Origin: Planctomycetota bacterium
GTDB lineage: Bacteria > Planctomycetota > UBA1135 > GCA-002686595
Assembly (NCBI GenBank): GCA_029259635.1
Contig: JAJDEU010000025.1
Location: 52,390-116,389 of the forward strand
Direction of reading: 5' to 3'
DNA: 64,000 nucleotides
The position numbers were made by a program, and so were the translations under genes. Each line of letters starts with the position of its first letter. The stretch's first letter is position 1. The notes beneath the pieces are model-generated. The model saw only the letters and a program-made list of their open reading frames with translations. It was not told the origin of the DNA and searched no databases. Shown here piece after piece: positions 8,344 to 17,381 of the stretch.

Positions 8344-10053
8344 ATGCGCCTAGTGACATTGCTGTTGATCTCATTCGCTCTCGCGGCTTGCAGAAGCGGA
8401 CCGACCGTCTCCGATGAAGCCACGAAGAGGCTCGTCGCGCAGGCGACCACGGCGGCGAATCGATACGAGCTCATGATTCGTCAGCACGAGGCAAGTGGGG
8501 ACCAGAAGGCGGCAGATCGGCGGCGCACCTCCGCGTCCCACGGGATGCAGGACAGGTGCGCTCGCTTGATCGCGGAGGGCGATCTGAATGGCGCAGAGGC
8601 TTACCTCGAGGTCTTCGACGATGCGGGACTCGCTCTATCCCAAGATGTCGACCGCGTGCACGAGCTCATCGCAGCGAAGGAGGAGTCGCTCGAACGAGAG
8701 GGCGAGCGCCTTGCCACGTTCGGAACGTTCGAGTACGACGCGACCAACTCGCTCGCGTATCTCGGGTTCACGGCGTCGAAGCGGTTATTCGTCGAACGGG
8801 ACGTCACGCTCTACGCTGGAGTCGGCTCCGGTCGCGCTGGGGCGGATCAACAGGGCCAGACCTACTTCGTCGCCATCCACAGCGTCGATGACGACGCCGA
8901 GGTGCTCGAGATCGAGCACGCCGCATACAGCGAGGACGGCAGCCTCGAGACCTTCACCTACAGCGAAGACGAACTCCGGTTCTACGCAGGCCTTTGCGAC
9001 CGGCTGAAGAGCGCGGCGCCGGTGACGCTCGTCGAAGCCAATGGCCATGAGCAGCTGTCCATCGATCACTACACCGAGGGAGCACTCTCGAACACGATCG
9101 AGGGCGCCGCATCACCGATGGGCGATCGCGCACTGCCGTTGATGCGGATGAGCTTCTTCAGGCCCATCGAGGGGGCCGCCGGAGGCTGGCAACCGAACTT
9201 CGAGCGGATGAAGGACGGTGTGTTCATCGTGTCGGCGACCCTAGATGGGGCCAACTCCTTGGCGAAGGCGACGGCTCAGCGCTCGACGAAGGATCGGGAC
9301 CTCCTTGAGCGACGCCGGTGGTTGGCGTTGAGTCCACGCGAGCAGCGCGACGAGAGGCTTGCGAAGAAGCTCGCGGCCGCTGCGGTGGAGAGGGAGAAGG
9401 TGGAGGCCGAAGAACGCGCGCGCGCGGCAGTCGTCCGGGCGGAAGAGAAAGCCAAGTACGAGGCCGAGGACCCCGCTCTGCGAGCCGCGGCGAAGGAACA
9501 CGGCCTGGTGTATCGGGATTGGAGCTACTGGGCAGACTTCCAGTTCGGTGCCGAACTGCGAAGCATCCTGAACGGATCGACGGTCCAGGTCGGCCTAGGC
9601 GGCCTCTTCCCGTGGCTGCATCAGAATTTCATCTCGCAGTACTTCCTGGACTGCCGGAGCCTGATTCCCGAGGGTTCGCCCGGCTTCGACATCCGCGAAG
9701 ATTTAAAAATCACGGAAGGGATGTTCGTCACAATCATCCCCGGCAAGACGACCGAGTTTCGCGTCAAGCGACGGCTCTTCGACATGTACACCTACTACAG
9801 CGACAACCTCACGCTGAACGAGTCGACGGGATTGCTCGAACAACTCATCGAGATGCGAGACATCGAGAAGACCCAGAAGAAGACCAAGTTCTTGCTCAAC
9901 GTGAGGCGCGACATCGTGACGCTGTACCTGCGTGAGGCCTGCGACTCGGGCTTCATGAGACAGTTCGAAGAGAATCTGTATCGCATTGCGCACGGACTCC
10001 CCAGCCTGCAGACCGAGGCCGTCGTGCACCCCTATCTCGCGTTGGATCGCTAG
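8344..10053 (+). CDS. Uncharacterised lipoprotein with coiled-coil middle region
   Basis: 569 residues. The signal peptide ends in a clear lipobox (SFALAAC, Cys16). Residues about 310-380 are highly charged and rich in Ala/Glu/Arg, likely a coiled coil. The C-terminal third contains an aromatic-rich segment (YRDWSYWADFQFG) and a well-structured tail. I recognise no domain. The gene sits between an intact dctP and a decayed dctP fragment, which suggests it was inserted into or between duplicated transporter genes. Its codon use does not look different from neighbours. Confidence 0.7.
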   Translation: MRLVTLLLISFALAACRSGPTVSDEATKRLVAQATTAANRYELMIRQHEASGDQKAADRRRTSASHGMQDRCARLIAEGDLNGAEAYLEVFDDAGLALSQDVDRVHELIAAKEESLEREGERLATFGTFEYDATNSLAYLGFTASKRLFVERDVTLYAGVGSGRAGADQQGQTYFVAIHSVDDDAEVLEIEHAAYSEDGSLETFTYSEDELRFYAGLCDRLKSAAPVTLVEANGHEQLSIDHYTEGALSNTIEGAASPMGDRALPLMRMSFFRPIEGAAGGWQPNFERMKDGVFIVSATLDGANSLAKATAQRSTKDRDLLERRRWLALSPREQRDERLAKKLAAAAVEREKVEAEERARAAVVRAEEKAKYEAEDPALRAAAKEHGLVYRDWSYWADFQFGAELRSILNGSTVQVGLGGLFPWLHQNFISQYFLDCRSLIPEGSPGFDIREDLKITEGMFVTIIPGKTTEFRVKRRLFDMYTYYSDNLTLNESTGLLEQLIEMRDIEKTQKKTKFLLNVRRDIVTLYLREACDSGFMRQFEENLYRIAHGLPSLQTEAVVHPYLALDR

Positions 10054-10178
10054 TGAAGCGACGCCGGGCCGCTGGCGACACCGAGGGCTCTCTCCGGACT
10101 CGCACGACTCCAACCCGATTCCAGGCCTTCGGACGGAGCGGAGGAGAAAGCGGGTAGAAGTAGTGCGGCACCGGGTAG

Positions 10179-10247
10179 TCGCAAGCGACCTTGCGCTCCC
10201 TCGTGTCCGACGAGGCCGAGCTCGCCTGCGCGCAGTTCGCGTTCCAG
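10179..10247 (+). pseudogene. Remnant of a second dctP, C-terminal fragment with internal deletion
   Basis: Translated in frame from 10194 it gives RSLVSDEAELACAQFAFQ. The intact dctP ends with RSLMSDEA, then 27 other residues, then ELAYAQFAFQ. Over 54 aligned bases (8108-8131 plus 8213-8242 versus 10194-10247) I count 45 identities. The frame is closed by a TAG just upstream (10176-10178), and the original stop has become TTG. This is a relic of a duplicated binding-protein gene, not a functional CDS. Confidence 0.75.
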
Positions 10248-10333
10248 TTGATGGTGGCCATGAGGTGTCACACACTCCGTTGCCCGTTTCCAGAAGAGCC
10301 TCGGTGGGCCAATAGCCCACAGCCAGTCACCTA

Positions 10334-10912
10334 ATGCCGACACCGCTCAATAAAGACCCTGATTCCGCATGTCCCGCGACGACGGTATTTGCGCGGGTCG
10401 TCCGGCAGGGCTCGGAAGCGCAATACGAGGAGTGGTTGGAGGGCATCTCGGAAACAGCGGCCGCGTTTCCCGGGAATCAGGGGATGACGATCTTGCGGCC
10501 GAGCGGCGGGCGCGAGGAATACATCGCGATCACGCACTTCGATTCCAAGGAGAACGCGGACCTTTGGATGTACAGCAAAGAGCGCTGCGGTTGGATCGAC
10601 AGGCTCGGGGAGATCTCTATCGAGCGCGAGGAGGTTACGTCGCTCACCGGAATGGAGCGCTGGTTCACCATGCCCGGACGCCCGATTACGAAACCTCCGC
10701 CGCAGTACAAGACCGCGATCATGATCGTGGTCGGCCTCTACCCTCTCGCCCTGGGTCTCGACGTCGTGTTGAGCCCGATGCTCGTGGATCTGCCCGGCGC
10801 TCTGAAGCTCTTGATCTCGCTGGCCATCTCCAGCTCGATCATGGTTTGGTTCCTAATGCCCGCCCTCACGCGGCTGTTCTACCGCTGGCTCTATCCGCGC
10901 GACGCTAACTGA
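10334..10912 (+). CDS. Antibiotic-biosynthesis-monooxygenase (ABM) domain membrane protein
   Basis: 192 residues from ATG 10334. Residues about 15-105 match the dimeric ABM ferredoxin-like fold (VFARVVRQGSEAQYEEWL, PGNQGMTILRP, EEYIAITHFDSKENADLW). They are followed by two hydrophobic segments (about 127-150 and 156-178), the architecture of a widespread group of membrane-anchored ABM proteins often annotated only as hypothetical. The role is unknown; ABM domains can be oxygenases or heme-handling proteins. Confidence 0.75.
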   Translation: MPTPLNKDPDSACPATTVFARVVRQGSEAQYEEWLEGISETAAAFPGNQGMTILRPSGGREEYIAITHFDSKENADLWMYSKERCGWIDRLGEISIEREEVTSLTGMERWFTMPGRPITKPPPQYKTAIMIVVGLYPLALGLDVVLSPMLVDLPGALKLLISLAISSSIMVWFLMPALTRLFYRWLYPRDAN

Positions 10913-10940
10913 ACGCTCGAGCGCTACGCGGGTTCGAAAA

Positions 10941-13322
10941 CTAGTTGGTCTGAAAGAGAGCGCCGGCAACCCAATCGTAAGTTCCATTGGCCGAGCGAGA
11001 CGAGCCACCGCTCACGGAAGATGAGGTGCCGAGCGCCAGGCCTCCGTATCCGCCACTCACGGATGAGTAAGCGCCCGAGGCCTCATTGGCCCTGCCGCCA
11101 CTGACCGTCGCACAGGTGTTCTTTGCGGAGTTGAACCTTCCGCCGGTGACGGTCGCGTACAGGCCGGTGGTCACGTTGTACTTTCCGCCGGTGATCGACG
11201 AAAATGTGGCGTCGCAGGAGTTGGCATATCCGCCGCTAATGGAGGTAAACGTGCCCGTCGTGATGTTGGTGTGACCGCCGGTAATGGAAGAGCGGGAGCC
11301 GTAGGCGATGTTTTGGAATCCGCCGGCCACCGAGGCCGAGTCGCCGTCCGCCGTGCCGAGCCTTCCGCCCGAGACCGATGAATGGATTCCGCTCGCGAGG
11401 TTTTCGTGGCCGCCGCTGGCCGAGGAATAGTCTCCGCTTGCCAGGTTGGAGAAGCCGCCTGTAATCGACGATCTGGATCCACTAGCGGTGTTGTTTCGCC
11501 CTCCGCTGACGCTCGACATGCTGCCCGTGGTGAGGTTGAGGATGCCGCCGCCAACCGCAGAGGCATAGCCGCTGGCCATGTTCGAATAGCCGCCGCTGAC
11601 GGAGGAGCTCACGTTGCTTGCGGTGTTGGACGTGCCGCCACTGACCGAGGAGTGCGCGCTGCTGGCGAGATTGAACTGTCCTCCCGAAATGGAGGCTTGA
11701 TCACCCGAGGCGACGTTGTTTCTACCGGCACTGATCGAGGAGAAGGTTCCACTTGCCGTGTTGTCGTGGCCGCCGCTGACCGACGCGTAGTTGGCGCTCG
11801 CGATGTTGAAACTCCCGCCACTCACCGAGCTGAAGTTGAGGCTTGCGACGTTTGATCGTCCGCCGCTAATCACGGAATAAAGACCGCGGGCATCATTGAA
11901 TCGGCCACCGGTGACCGACGATTGATTGCCGCGCGCCGTGTTGGCGGCGCCGCCGCTGATGGACGAGTAATTCGCGGACGCGGTTCCGAAGACACCGCCG
12001 CTGATCGAGGCTGCGTAGCCGCTGACGAGATTCGACGAACCGCCGCTAACGGAGGAGCGGTCGCCGCTGGCCGTATTGTTCTTTCCGCCACCCACAGCCG
12101 CATTCGGGCCGCTCGCGGTGTTGTTCGCGCCTCCGCTGACAGACGAATCGCTGTTGCTGGCGACGTTCTGGTAGCCACCCGCGACGGAGGACTGGAACCC
12201 GCTCGCGACATTGGCCCGCCCACCACTGACGGACGCGAATGGGCTCGAGATGCTGTTCTGCCTGGACGCGACCAAGCCGCCGAACTTCGTGTAGCTGTTG
12301 CTCTGACCGACGACGATGTTGTGCGAGCCGGTGCGATTGTCGCCGTTCGGATTGCCGAGCTCGTTGTAGCCGACGATCAGATTGCCGACGCCGTTGGTGG
12401 AGGTGAACAGCAGACCCGTCGGCGATTGCGGGTTGCCGTTCGTAGCACCTAGGCCGTTGACGATTTGGAGGTTGGCGCCGGTGACGCGCAGGGTATCCGC
12501 TCTGCCACCCATTCCGTCGGAGAGCTGCACGACGCTGAGGTAGCTGAGGATCTGCTGCTGCTCGGCCGTCAATCCGTAGGTGGGGCTGAGCCCGCGCACA
12601 TGCTCGAGGGGCGGCAGGTTTCCGATGGGAAAGGGAGTTCCGAGAGCGGAGGTCGCTGCCAGCGGCGAGGCACCGGGAGCGCCGACAGGGCTGTTCGTAC
12701 CGCCGGGTTTCACCGAAGTCCGAGAACCGGCGCTATTGACCGAGCCGCTGTACCCCGGATCAAACGGAGTCGAGTGCTCAGGGTCGAAGGATGTGACGAT
12801 ACTCGGCGGGTCGACCGCTACGAACGGAGTCGACGCGTCGCGCTGGAAGCCGTGTGCTGCTCCCCAGAACAGGACGTCACCCGTTCGGTTGTGAAGGAGC
12901 AGGTCCGCGATGCCATCGTTATCGAAGTCTTGGCGCTCGAGACGGATACCGAAGCCTTCGTCACGAAGCCCAATCTCCAGCGTCACATCCGTGAACAAGC
13001 CCTGCCCGTCGCCCGCGAGTGCGAGGTTGGCGTGGGCCGTGATCAGATAGAGATCCATCAAGCCATCGCTGTTCAGATCGGCGGCAAGAAAGGAGCGAAT
13101 GCGCGCGCGGGGAAGCTCCTGCTGCACCTCCTCGAACTGGCGCTGACCCAAGCCGAGCGAAAGGACCAGCGTCCCGTCGGGCCGATTCGCGAGTCGATCG
13201 AGCTGTCCGTCGCCATTGAGGTCGACCAAGTAAATGGCCGCCGGCGCGACCGCGTCTGAGTCAGCAGAGGAGGGCGAACCGACGGCGGACAGGGCGAGAA
13301 GGGTGGGGAATAGCGCGTTCAT
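10941..13322 (-). CDS. Secreted FG-GAP and 15-residue beta-roll repeat protein
   Basis: 793 residues from ATG 13322 (a GTG three codons earlier is possible). It begins with a signal peptide (MNALFPTLLALSAVG). Residues about 25-150 hold FG-GAP/VCBS repeats with calcium-binding DLNGDGQLD, DLNSDGLMD and DFDNDGIAD. A linker leads to a conserved segment (VNGLGA, LIVGYNE, TGSHNIVVGQSNSY, GGLVASRQNSI) known from head domains of adhesin-like proteins. It ends with 28 consecutive 15-residue repeats of the pattern SVSGGxxNxASGxxS and a short tail. Probably a cell-surface or extracellular structural protein forming a left-handed beta-roll; the FG-GAP fusion at the front is the unusual part. Confidence 0.8.
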   Translation of the reverse strand: MNALFPTLLALSAVGSPSSADSDAVAPAAIYLVDLNGDGQLDRLANRPDGTLVLSLGLGQRQFEEVQQELPRARIRSFLAADLNSDGLMDLYLITAHANLALAGDGQGLFTDVTLEIGLRDEGFGIRLERQDFDNDGIADLLLHNRTGDVLFWGAAHGFQRDASTPFVAVDPPSIVTSFDPEHSTPFDPGYSGSVNSAGSRTSVKPGGTNSPVGAPGASPLAATSALGTPFPIGNLPPLEHVRGLSPTYGLTAEQQQILSYLSVVQLSDGMGGRADTLRVTGANLQIVNGLGATNGNPQSPTGLLFTSTNGVGNLIVGYNELGNPNGDNRTGSHNIVVGQSNSYTKFGGLVASRQNSISSPFASVSGGRANVASGFQSSVAGGYQNVASNSDSSVSGGANNTASGPNAAVGGGKNNTASGDRSSVSGGSSNLVSGYAASISGGVFGTASANYSSISGGAANTARGNQSSVTGGRFNDARGLYSVISGGRSNVASLNFSSVSGGSFNIASANYASVSGGHDNTASGTFSSISAGRNNVASGDQASISGGQFNLASSAHSSVSGGTSNTASNVSSSVSGGYSNMASGYASAVGGGILNLTTGSMSSVSGGRNNTASGSRSSITGGFSNLASGDYSSASGGHENLASGIHSSVSGGRLGTADGDSASVAGGFQNIAYGSRSSITGGHTNITTGTFTSISGGYANSCDATFSSITGGKYNVTTGLYATVTGGRFNSAKNTCATVSGGRANEASGAYSSVSGGYGGLALGTSSSVSGGSSRSANGTYDWVAGALFQTN
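10974..12233 (-). repeat. 28 tandem 45-bp units encoding 15-residue repeats
   Basis: The coding sequence for the beta-roll is exactly 28 x 45 bp = 1260 bp with no insertion or deletion. Units encode a conserved S-[VI]-[SAT]-G-G start, a variable pair, N, then a hydrophobic residue and [AT]-[SR]-G. DNA copies have diverged, so the array is old or under protein-level selection rather than freshly amplified. Confidence 0.85.
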
Positions 13323-13688
13323 GGCGATCACTTGGCTGTGGGAGCAATGTTGAGCGCGTCGGGCGCTCGTCCAAGAGAGTGATCAGGGCGCGACCGTCAG
13401 AATCTCGGTGAAACCGCGAGTTTCTGCATGCAGCCGTTCATTCAGTGCGGCGGCGCGGGACCAGCTTTCGCGCTTGAGGTCCTAGAAGAGCCCGGAGCCC
13501 CTTTCAGCGAGAGCTGCGAAGAGAGTCCGTGCGGCGAAGAATTCCGGAATCGCGAGGGACGCCGGCTTCACCGCGAGGATGTACCGGGTGGTCGGGCTCT
13601 CCGTCCCCCGTTCCGAAAGCCGCCACTCTGAATTATGAAGCTCCCCGGTCCCCGTTGCCTCCGATCGAGTCCGTCGAAGAGCGTGCCC
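13323..13688. other. Intergenic region, no gene recognised
   Basis: 366 bp between the 5' end of the repeat protein and the 3' end of the ECF sigma gene, both on the minus strand. It should contain the promoter of the repeat-protein gene. Short plus-strand frames here are arginine- and proline-rich and look like GC-driven noise. No palindrome or RNA signature stood out. Confidence 0.4.
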
Positions 13689-14288
13689 TTACTCGTCGAC
13701 GGCGAGCAGCTCACCGAGTTGAGCGAGAGCGCGGTGGAGGAGGTTTCGAATCGAGGCTTCGGTTCGGTCCATTTTCAAGGCGACGTCGGCTCGGCTCAGG
13801 CCGACGACTCGCGAGAGGACGATGACTTCGCGATAGTCATCCGGGAGCTTTGCGAACGCTCGATCGATGCGAGCGATTTCTTCCGTCGATCGCGCTGCCT
13901 GGCTGGGAGCGGAGAAGCGACCATAGGCGGCGGCGAGTTGAGCGACTTCTTCGTCGGGATCAACGCCCGCTTCGATGCGACCGGCGTCGCGCCGTTCGGC
14001 TCGATGGAAGGCGTCCTTGTTGACGAGCTTTCGCAGAGCCGTCGCGAAGAGCCATGCGCGAAACGCTCCTTCGCCGCCGTGCTGAAAGCGCTCGGCGTGT
14101 TCGAGGACCTCGCGCATGACGGACTGCACGACGTCCGACTCTCGCTCGGTTGCACGCACGAGCGGTCCAGCGCGCAGGCGCACGTAGGCGCGCAGATCGG
14201 GCAAGTGCCGGACGAGCAATTCATCAACGGCGGCGCGATCGCCGCGTTGAGCAGCGTCTATCAACTCTTGGAGGGGGATGGCGTCCAT
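13689..14288 (-). CDS. RNA polymerase sigma factor, ECF family
   Basis: 199 residues. The sigma-2 region spans about 20-90 (LLVRHLPDLRAYVRLRAG, SDVVQSVMREVLEHAERF, FRAWLFATALRKLVNK). The sigma-4 helix-turn-helix is at about 145-195 (LPDDYREVIVLSRVVGLSRA, DRTEASIRNLLHRALAQL). It lacks the sigma-1 and sigma-3 regions, as ECF factors do. It is transcribed divergently from a Ser/Thr kinase whose ATG lies 53 bp away. This pairing is typical of planctomycete ECF-kinase modules, where the kinase probably controls sigma activity in place of an anti-sigma factor (family knowledge, not shown here). Confidence 0.88.
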   Translation of the reverse strand: MDAIPLQELIDAAQRGDRAAVDELLVRHLPDLRAYVRLRAGPLVRATERESDVVQSVMREVLEHAERFQHGGEGAFRAWLFATALRKLVNKDAFHRAERRDAGRIEAGVDPDEEVAQLAAAYGRFSAPSQAARSTEEIARIDRAFAKLPDDYREVIVLSRVVGLSRADVALKMDRTEASIRNLLHRALAQLGELLAVDE

Positions 14289-14341
14289 TCGATCACGGCC
14301 CGGGATGCGCGCCGTTGAAGATCCATGTTACAGAGAGAACT

Positions 14342-17173
14342 ATGGCGCGCCGCAAGTCAGAGCTAGATGAGACCACAGAGCTCGTTCTTCAGTGTCTCGA
14401 GCAAATCGAGACGGGTGGCTTTTCCGTTCTTGAGGAGTTTTGCGACCGCCATCCAGGGCAAGCGGAGACTTTGCGCAGGCGAATCGAGCCCTTGCGCCGG
14501 GCCGGGTTGTTGGAGCAGCCACAGACCGCAATGCCGAAGCGCCTGGGAGAGTTTGTCCTGCTCGACCAGCTTGGCGGAGGGGGAATGGGCGTCGTGTATC
14601 GCGCGCGTCAAGAATCTCTCGGTCGCGAAGTTGCGCTGAAAGTCATTCGCCCGGACCAGCTCGCTTTTCCCGAGACGCGAGCACGCTTCCGCCGCGAAGT
14701 CGAGGTTGTCGCGCGCTTGCAACACCCGGGTATCGTGCCGGTCTATTCGTTCGGCGAGGAGGCGGGGACTCCGTACTTTGCGATGGAGCGGGTCCATGGC
14801 GCGACTTTGACGGAGGTGCTCGACGACTTGCGCGGGCGGGATCCGGCGACGCTTGAAGGGGAGGATCTAGCACGCGGCCTTCGCTCCACGCTCGACCGAC
14901 GCGGCGGCATCTCGGTCGAGGTTTCCGAAGGAGAGCTCTTCACGGGTAGCTGGAGCGATGCTTGCTTGATGCTCGTGTTGCAAGTTGCGCGCGCACTCGA
15001 CCACGCTCACGGACAGGGCGTACTGCACCGCGACCTCAAGCCTTCCAATGTTCTGCTCAGCGCCGATGGGCGGGCTCTCTTATTCGACTTTGGACTGTCG
15101 AGCTCCGACTGGGTCGGGAAGCTGACACAGTCGAGGTCGGTGTTTGGCTCGCTGCCCTACATGGCTCCGGAGCAAGTAACCGGGCGAGCCGCCGACCGTC
15201 GCACAGACATCTATGCGCTCGGCGTCACGATGTACGAGCTTCTGTGCTTGAGATTGCCCTTCGGAGATAAGAGCGCCGTCGAGCTCCGCGAGGCCATCCT
15301 CGAAGGCAATCCGGCATCGATCCGCGCGCGCAATCCGCGCGTTCCCCTCGACGTTTCAACGGTCTGTCTCAAGGCGATGGATCGCGACCCCGATCGCCGC
15401 TATCAAGACGCCGGGAGTTTCGTGCGGGACCTTGAGAATGCGCTCGCTCTGCGCCCAGTAAAAGCGCGTCCAGCAGGTCCAACTCTGCGTGCACAACGTT
15501 GGGCGCAACGCAATCCAGCTCGCGCGGTTGCCGTCGCTCTCGCGATTCTGCTGGTCGTGATTGGGCCGGCAGCGTTCGCGATTCAGAGCCAGCTTGCCAA
15601 TGAGAACTTGCGTTCCGCGCTCGATGTTGCGGATCAAGAACGCGAGCGAGCAGAACAGAATCTCAATGACGCTTTCGACACGATTCTCATCGTGATGAAT
15701 CGAGTGAATGATGATTCGTTGGACGACGCTGCGGGAATCGATGAGTTGCGCGCGGATCTCTTTTCGGCGGGGCGTGAACGGCTTGACGACCTGATGCTTC
15801 AACGGGAGCAGTACCCGTGGGCGGAGCGCCTGCATGCGCGCATTTCGAGGTTGCTCGCGAGCGCTGCTTACCGTTCAGGTCAGGTGGATCAAGCGCGGGA
15901 AGCGAATGAACTCGCGCTCGAGGGTTTCAAGAGTCTGCGCGGGAGCGAGGTTGAGAATCAGACGGAGCGAGGTGTCGCGGCGGCGCTGAGTCAGCAAGCG
16001 ATGATACTCGAGGATGACGGCAGGAACGCAGAGGCTCTGGATGCGCGAGCGGAAGTGCTTGCCATTCTGGAGAGGCTTTGGGAGGACGGGCCAAAAAAGG
16101 AATCACTCCGAATCGACCTCGCGCTCGCCAGCCAATACCTTGGCAGCGCGTTGATGGATCAGCGCCGGTTCGATGAGGGGCGCCCCTATCTGGAACGCGC
16201 GCTGCTTCTCGTCGAGTCGCACGTCGATGGGCCGGCCGTGGATCGCGACCTAAGGAACTGCTACGTGAATGTGTTGGTTTCTCTGGCCACAGGAGAGCGT
16301 GTTTATGGTTCCCCGGAATCGGGCGCGCACTATTCCGAGAGGGCTTATGACGCTATCGACCGGGTGCTTCTCTCGAATCCGGGCGATCGTGCAACTCGCG
16401 AGTACTTGCTCTCGTTACTCGCGAACGAGTCGGGTATGTGGAACAACGGAATCAGTTTCGCGGCGTGCGAAGAGCGAGCGCGCAGTGGGCTCGAACTTGC
16501 CGATGAGCTTCAGCGCGACTACCCCGAGGTTGGAGTTACCACCGCTCGCAGAGCGCGACTCGAGAGCAACTTGATGGTCATTCTCTCGCAAACCGGTCGT
16601 GCAAGAGAAGCGGCCGACTCGTTTCCAAAAGTTGTCGAAAGGGCGCGAGAGAGAGTCCGCCTCGAGGACAGTTTCGCGGCGAAATACGCGCTCTCGGAAC
16701 TGCTGTTTCGACAGACTCAGGTGATGATCTCGCTCGGCGATGATGAGGGCGCGATTTCGGCGTCCGTCGAGGTTATGCCGATCTTGGAGGCGCTCGTCGC
16801 GCTGGAACCCGGTAACCGAATCGCCGTAAACCTGCTCGGTTTACAGGGCCTCGTGCATGCGCGACTCATTGTGCGGAACGGCGGCATGGTCGATCTCGGG
16901 GAGGAACTCGCGAAGTTCGAAGAGCGCGTTCTGAATCCGGAAGAACACGTTCAAGTCCTCGCGTCGATGGTGGCCGAAGTCGTAACGGAACTGCGAGCAC
17001 GCGGTCGGAATGCTGAAGCAAACGCAGGCGTTTCGCGCGGATTGGACATTCTGGAGGCAGGCGCTCTAGCGGGACTCTTAAAGCATGACGAGGTTCGGGA
17101 CGACACGGACCTCGACCCCTACCGCGCCGACGAACGCTTTGCCGCAGTGCTCTCTCGTTTGGCGATTAGGTAG
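14342..17173 (+). CDS. Membrane Ser/Thr protein kinase with TPR-like extracytoplasmic region
   Basis: 943 residues from ATG 14342 (AGAGAG just upstream); the longer open frame shadows the sigma gene. The kinase domain, about residues 66-365, has all Hanks motifs: glycine loop LGGGGMGVVY, VALKVI with the ATP-binding Lys, catalytic LHRDLKPSNVLL (Asp231), LLFDFGLSS and MAPEQ. It has an insertion of about 40 residues after the hinge. A transmembrane helix (about 390-412, AVAVALAILLVVIGPAAFAI) precedes a long helical region with TPR-like character. Likely a sensor kinase for the divergent ECF factor. Confidence 0.88.
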   Translation: MARRKSELDETTELVLQCLEQIETGGFSVLEEFCDRHPGQAETLRRRIEPLRRAGLLEQPQTAMPKRLGEFVLLDQLGGGGMGVVYRARQESLGREVALKVIRPDQLAFPETRARFRREVEVVARLQHPGIVPVYSFGEEAGTPYFAMERVHGATLTEVLDDLRGRDPATLEGEDLARGLRSTLDRRGGISVEVSEGELFTGSWSDACLMLVLQVARALDHAHGQGVLHRDLKPSNVLLSADGRALLFDFGLSSSDWVGKLTQSRSVFGSLPYMAPEQVTGRAADRRTDIYALGVTMYELLCLRLPFGDKSAVELREAILEGNPASIRARNPRVPLDVSTVCLKAMDRDPDRRYQDAGSFVRDLENALALRPVKARPAGPTLRAQRWAQRNPARAVAVALAILLVVIGPAAFAIQSQLANENLRSALDVADQERERAEQNLNDAFDTILIVMNRVNDDSLDDAAGIDELRADLFSAGRERLDDLMLQREQYPWAERLHARISRLLASAAYRSGQVDQAREANELALEGFKSLRGSEVENQTERGVAAALSQQAMILEDDGRNAEALDARAEVLAILERLWEDGPKKESLRIDLALASQYLGSALMDQRRFDEGRPYLERALLLVESHVDGPAVDRDLRNCYVNVLVSLATGERVYGSPESGAHYSERAYDAIDRVLLSNPGDRATREYLLSLLANESGMWNNGISFAACEERARSGLELADELQRDYPEVGVTTARRARLESNLMVILSQTGRAREAADSFPKVVERARERVRLEDSFAAKYALSELLFRQTQVMISLGDDEGAISASVEVMPILEALVALEPGNRIAVNLLGLQGLVHARLIVRNGGMVDLGEELAKFEERVLNPEEHVQVLASMVAEVVTELRARGRNAEANAGVSRGLDILEAGALAGLLKHDEVRDDTDLDPYRADERFAAVLSRLAIR

Positions 17174-17381
17174 AGCGAGCGACGCGATCGAGCGGTTCGC
17201 CGCTCTCGCAACGTCCGAGAAGTTTTTCTAGAGAGCGAGAGACCTTCGCGATGCAAAGCGGATGTCTCTGTTGGCCGGACGCATGAAGCGCCCTCGCCCG
17301 CTCCCCCGCCAGGACGCGCGAGGAGTGATCCCCAAGCACTCCGGGAAGTCGCAAGACTCTTCTCGAGAATAGAGATCCGCC

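Noticed and set aside
10161..10190. TAGTGCGGCAC resembling the inner GTACCGCACTA arm of the dispersed repeat
   Set aside because: Only a short imperfect match with no outer ATACGGAGTC arm nearby; overlaps the dctP remnant and may be chance.
10974..12233. Regular 45-bp periodic repeats that could suggest a CRISPR-like or satellite array
   Set aside because: The units are diverged, have no unique spacers and translate without interruption into a 15-residue protein repeat.
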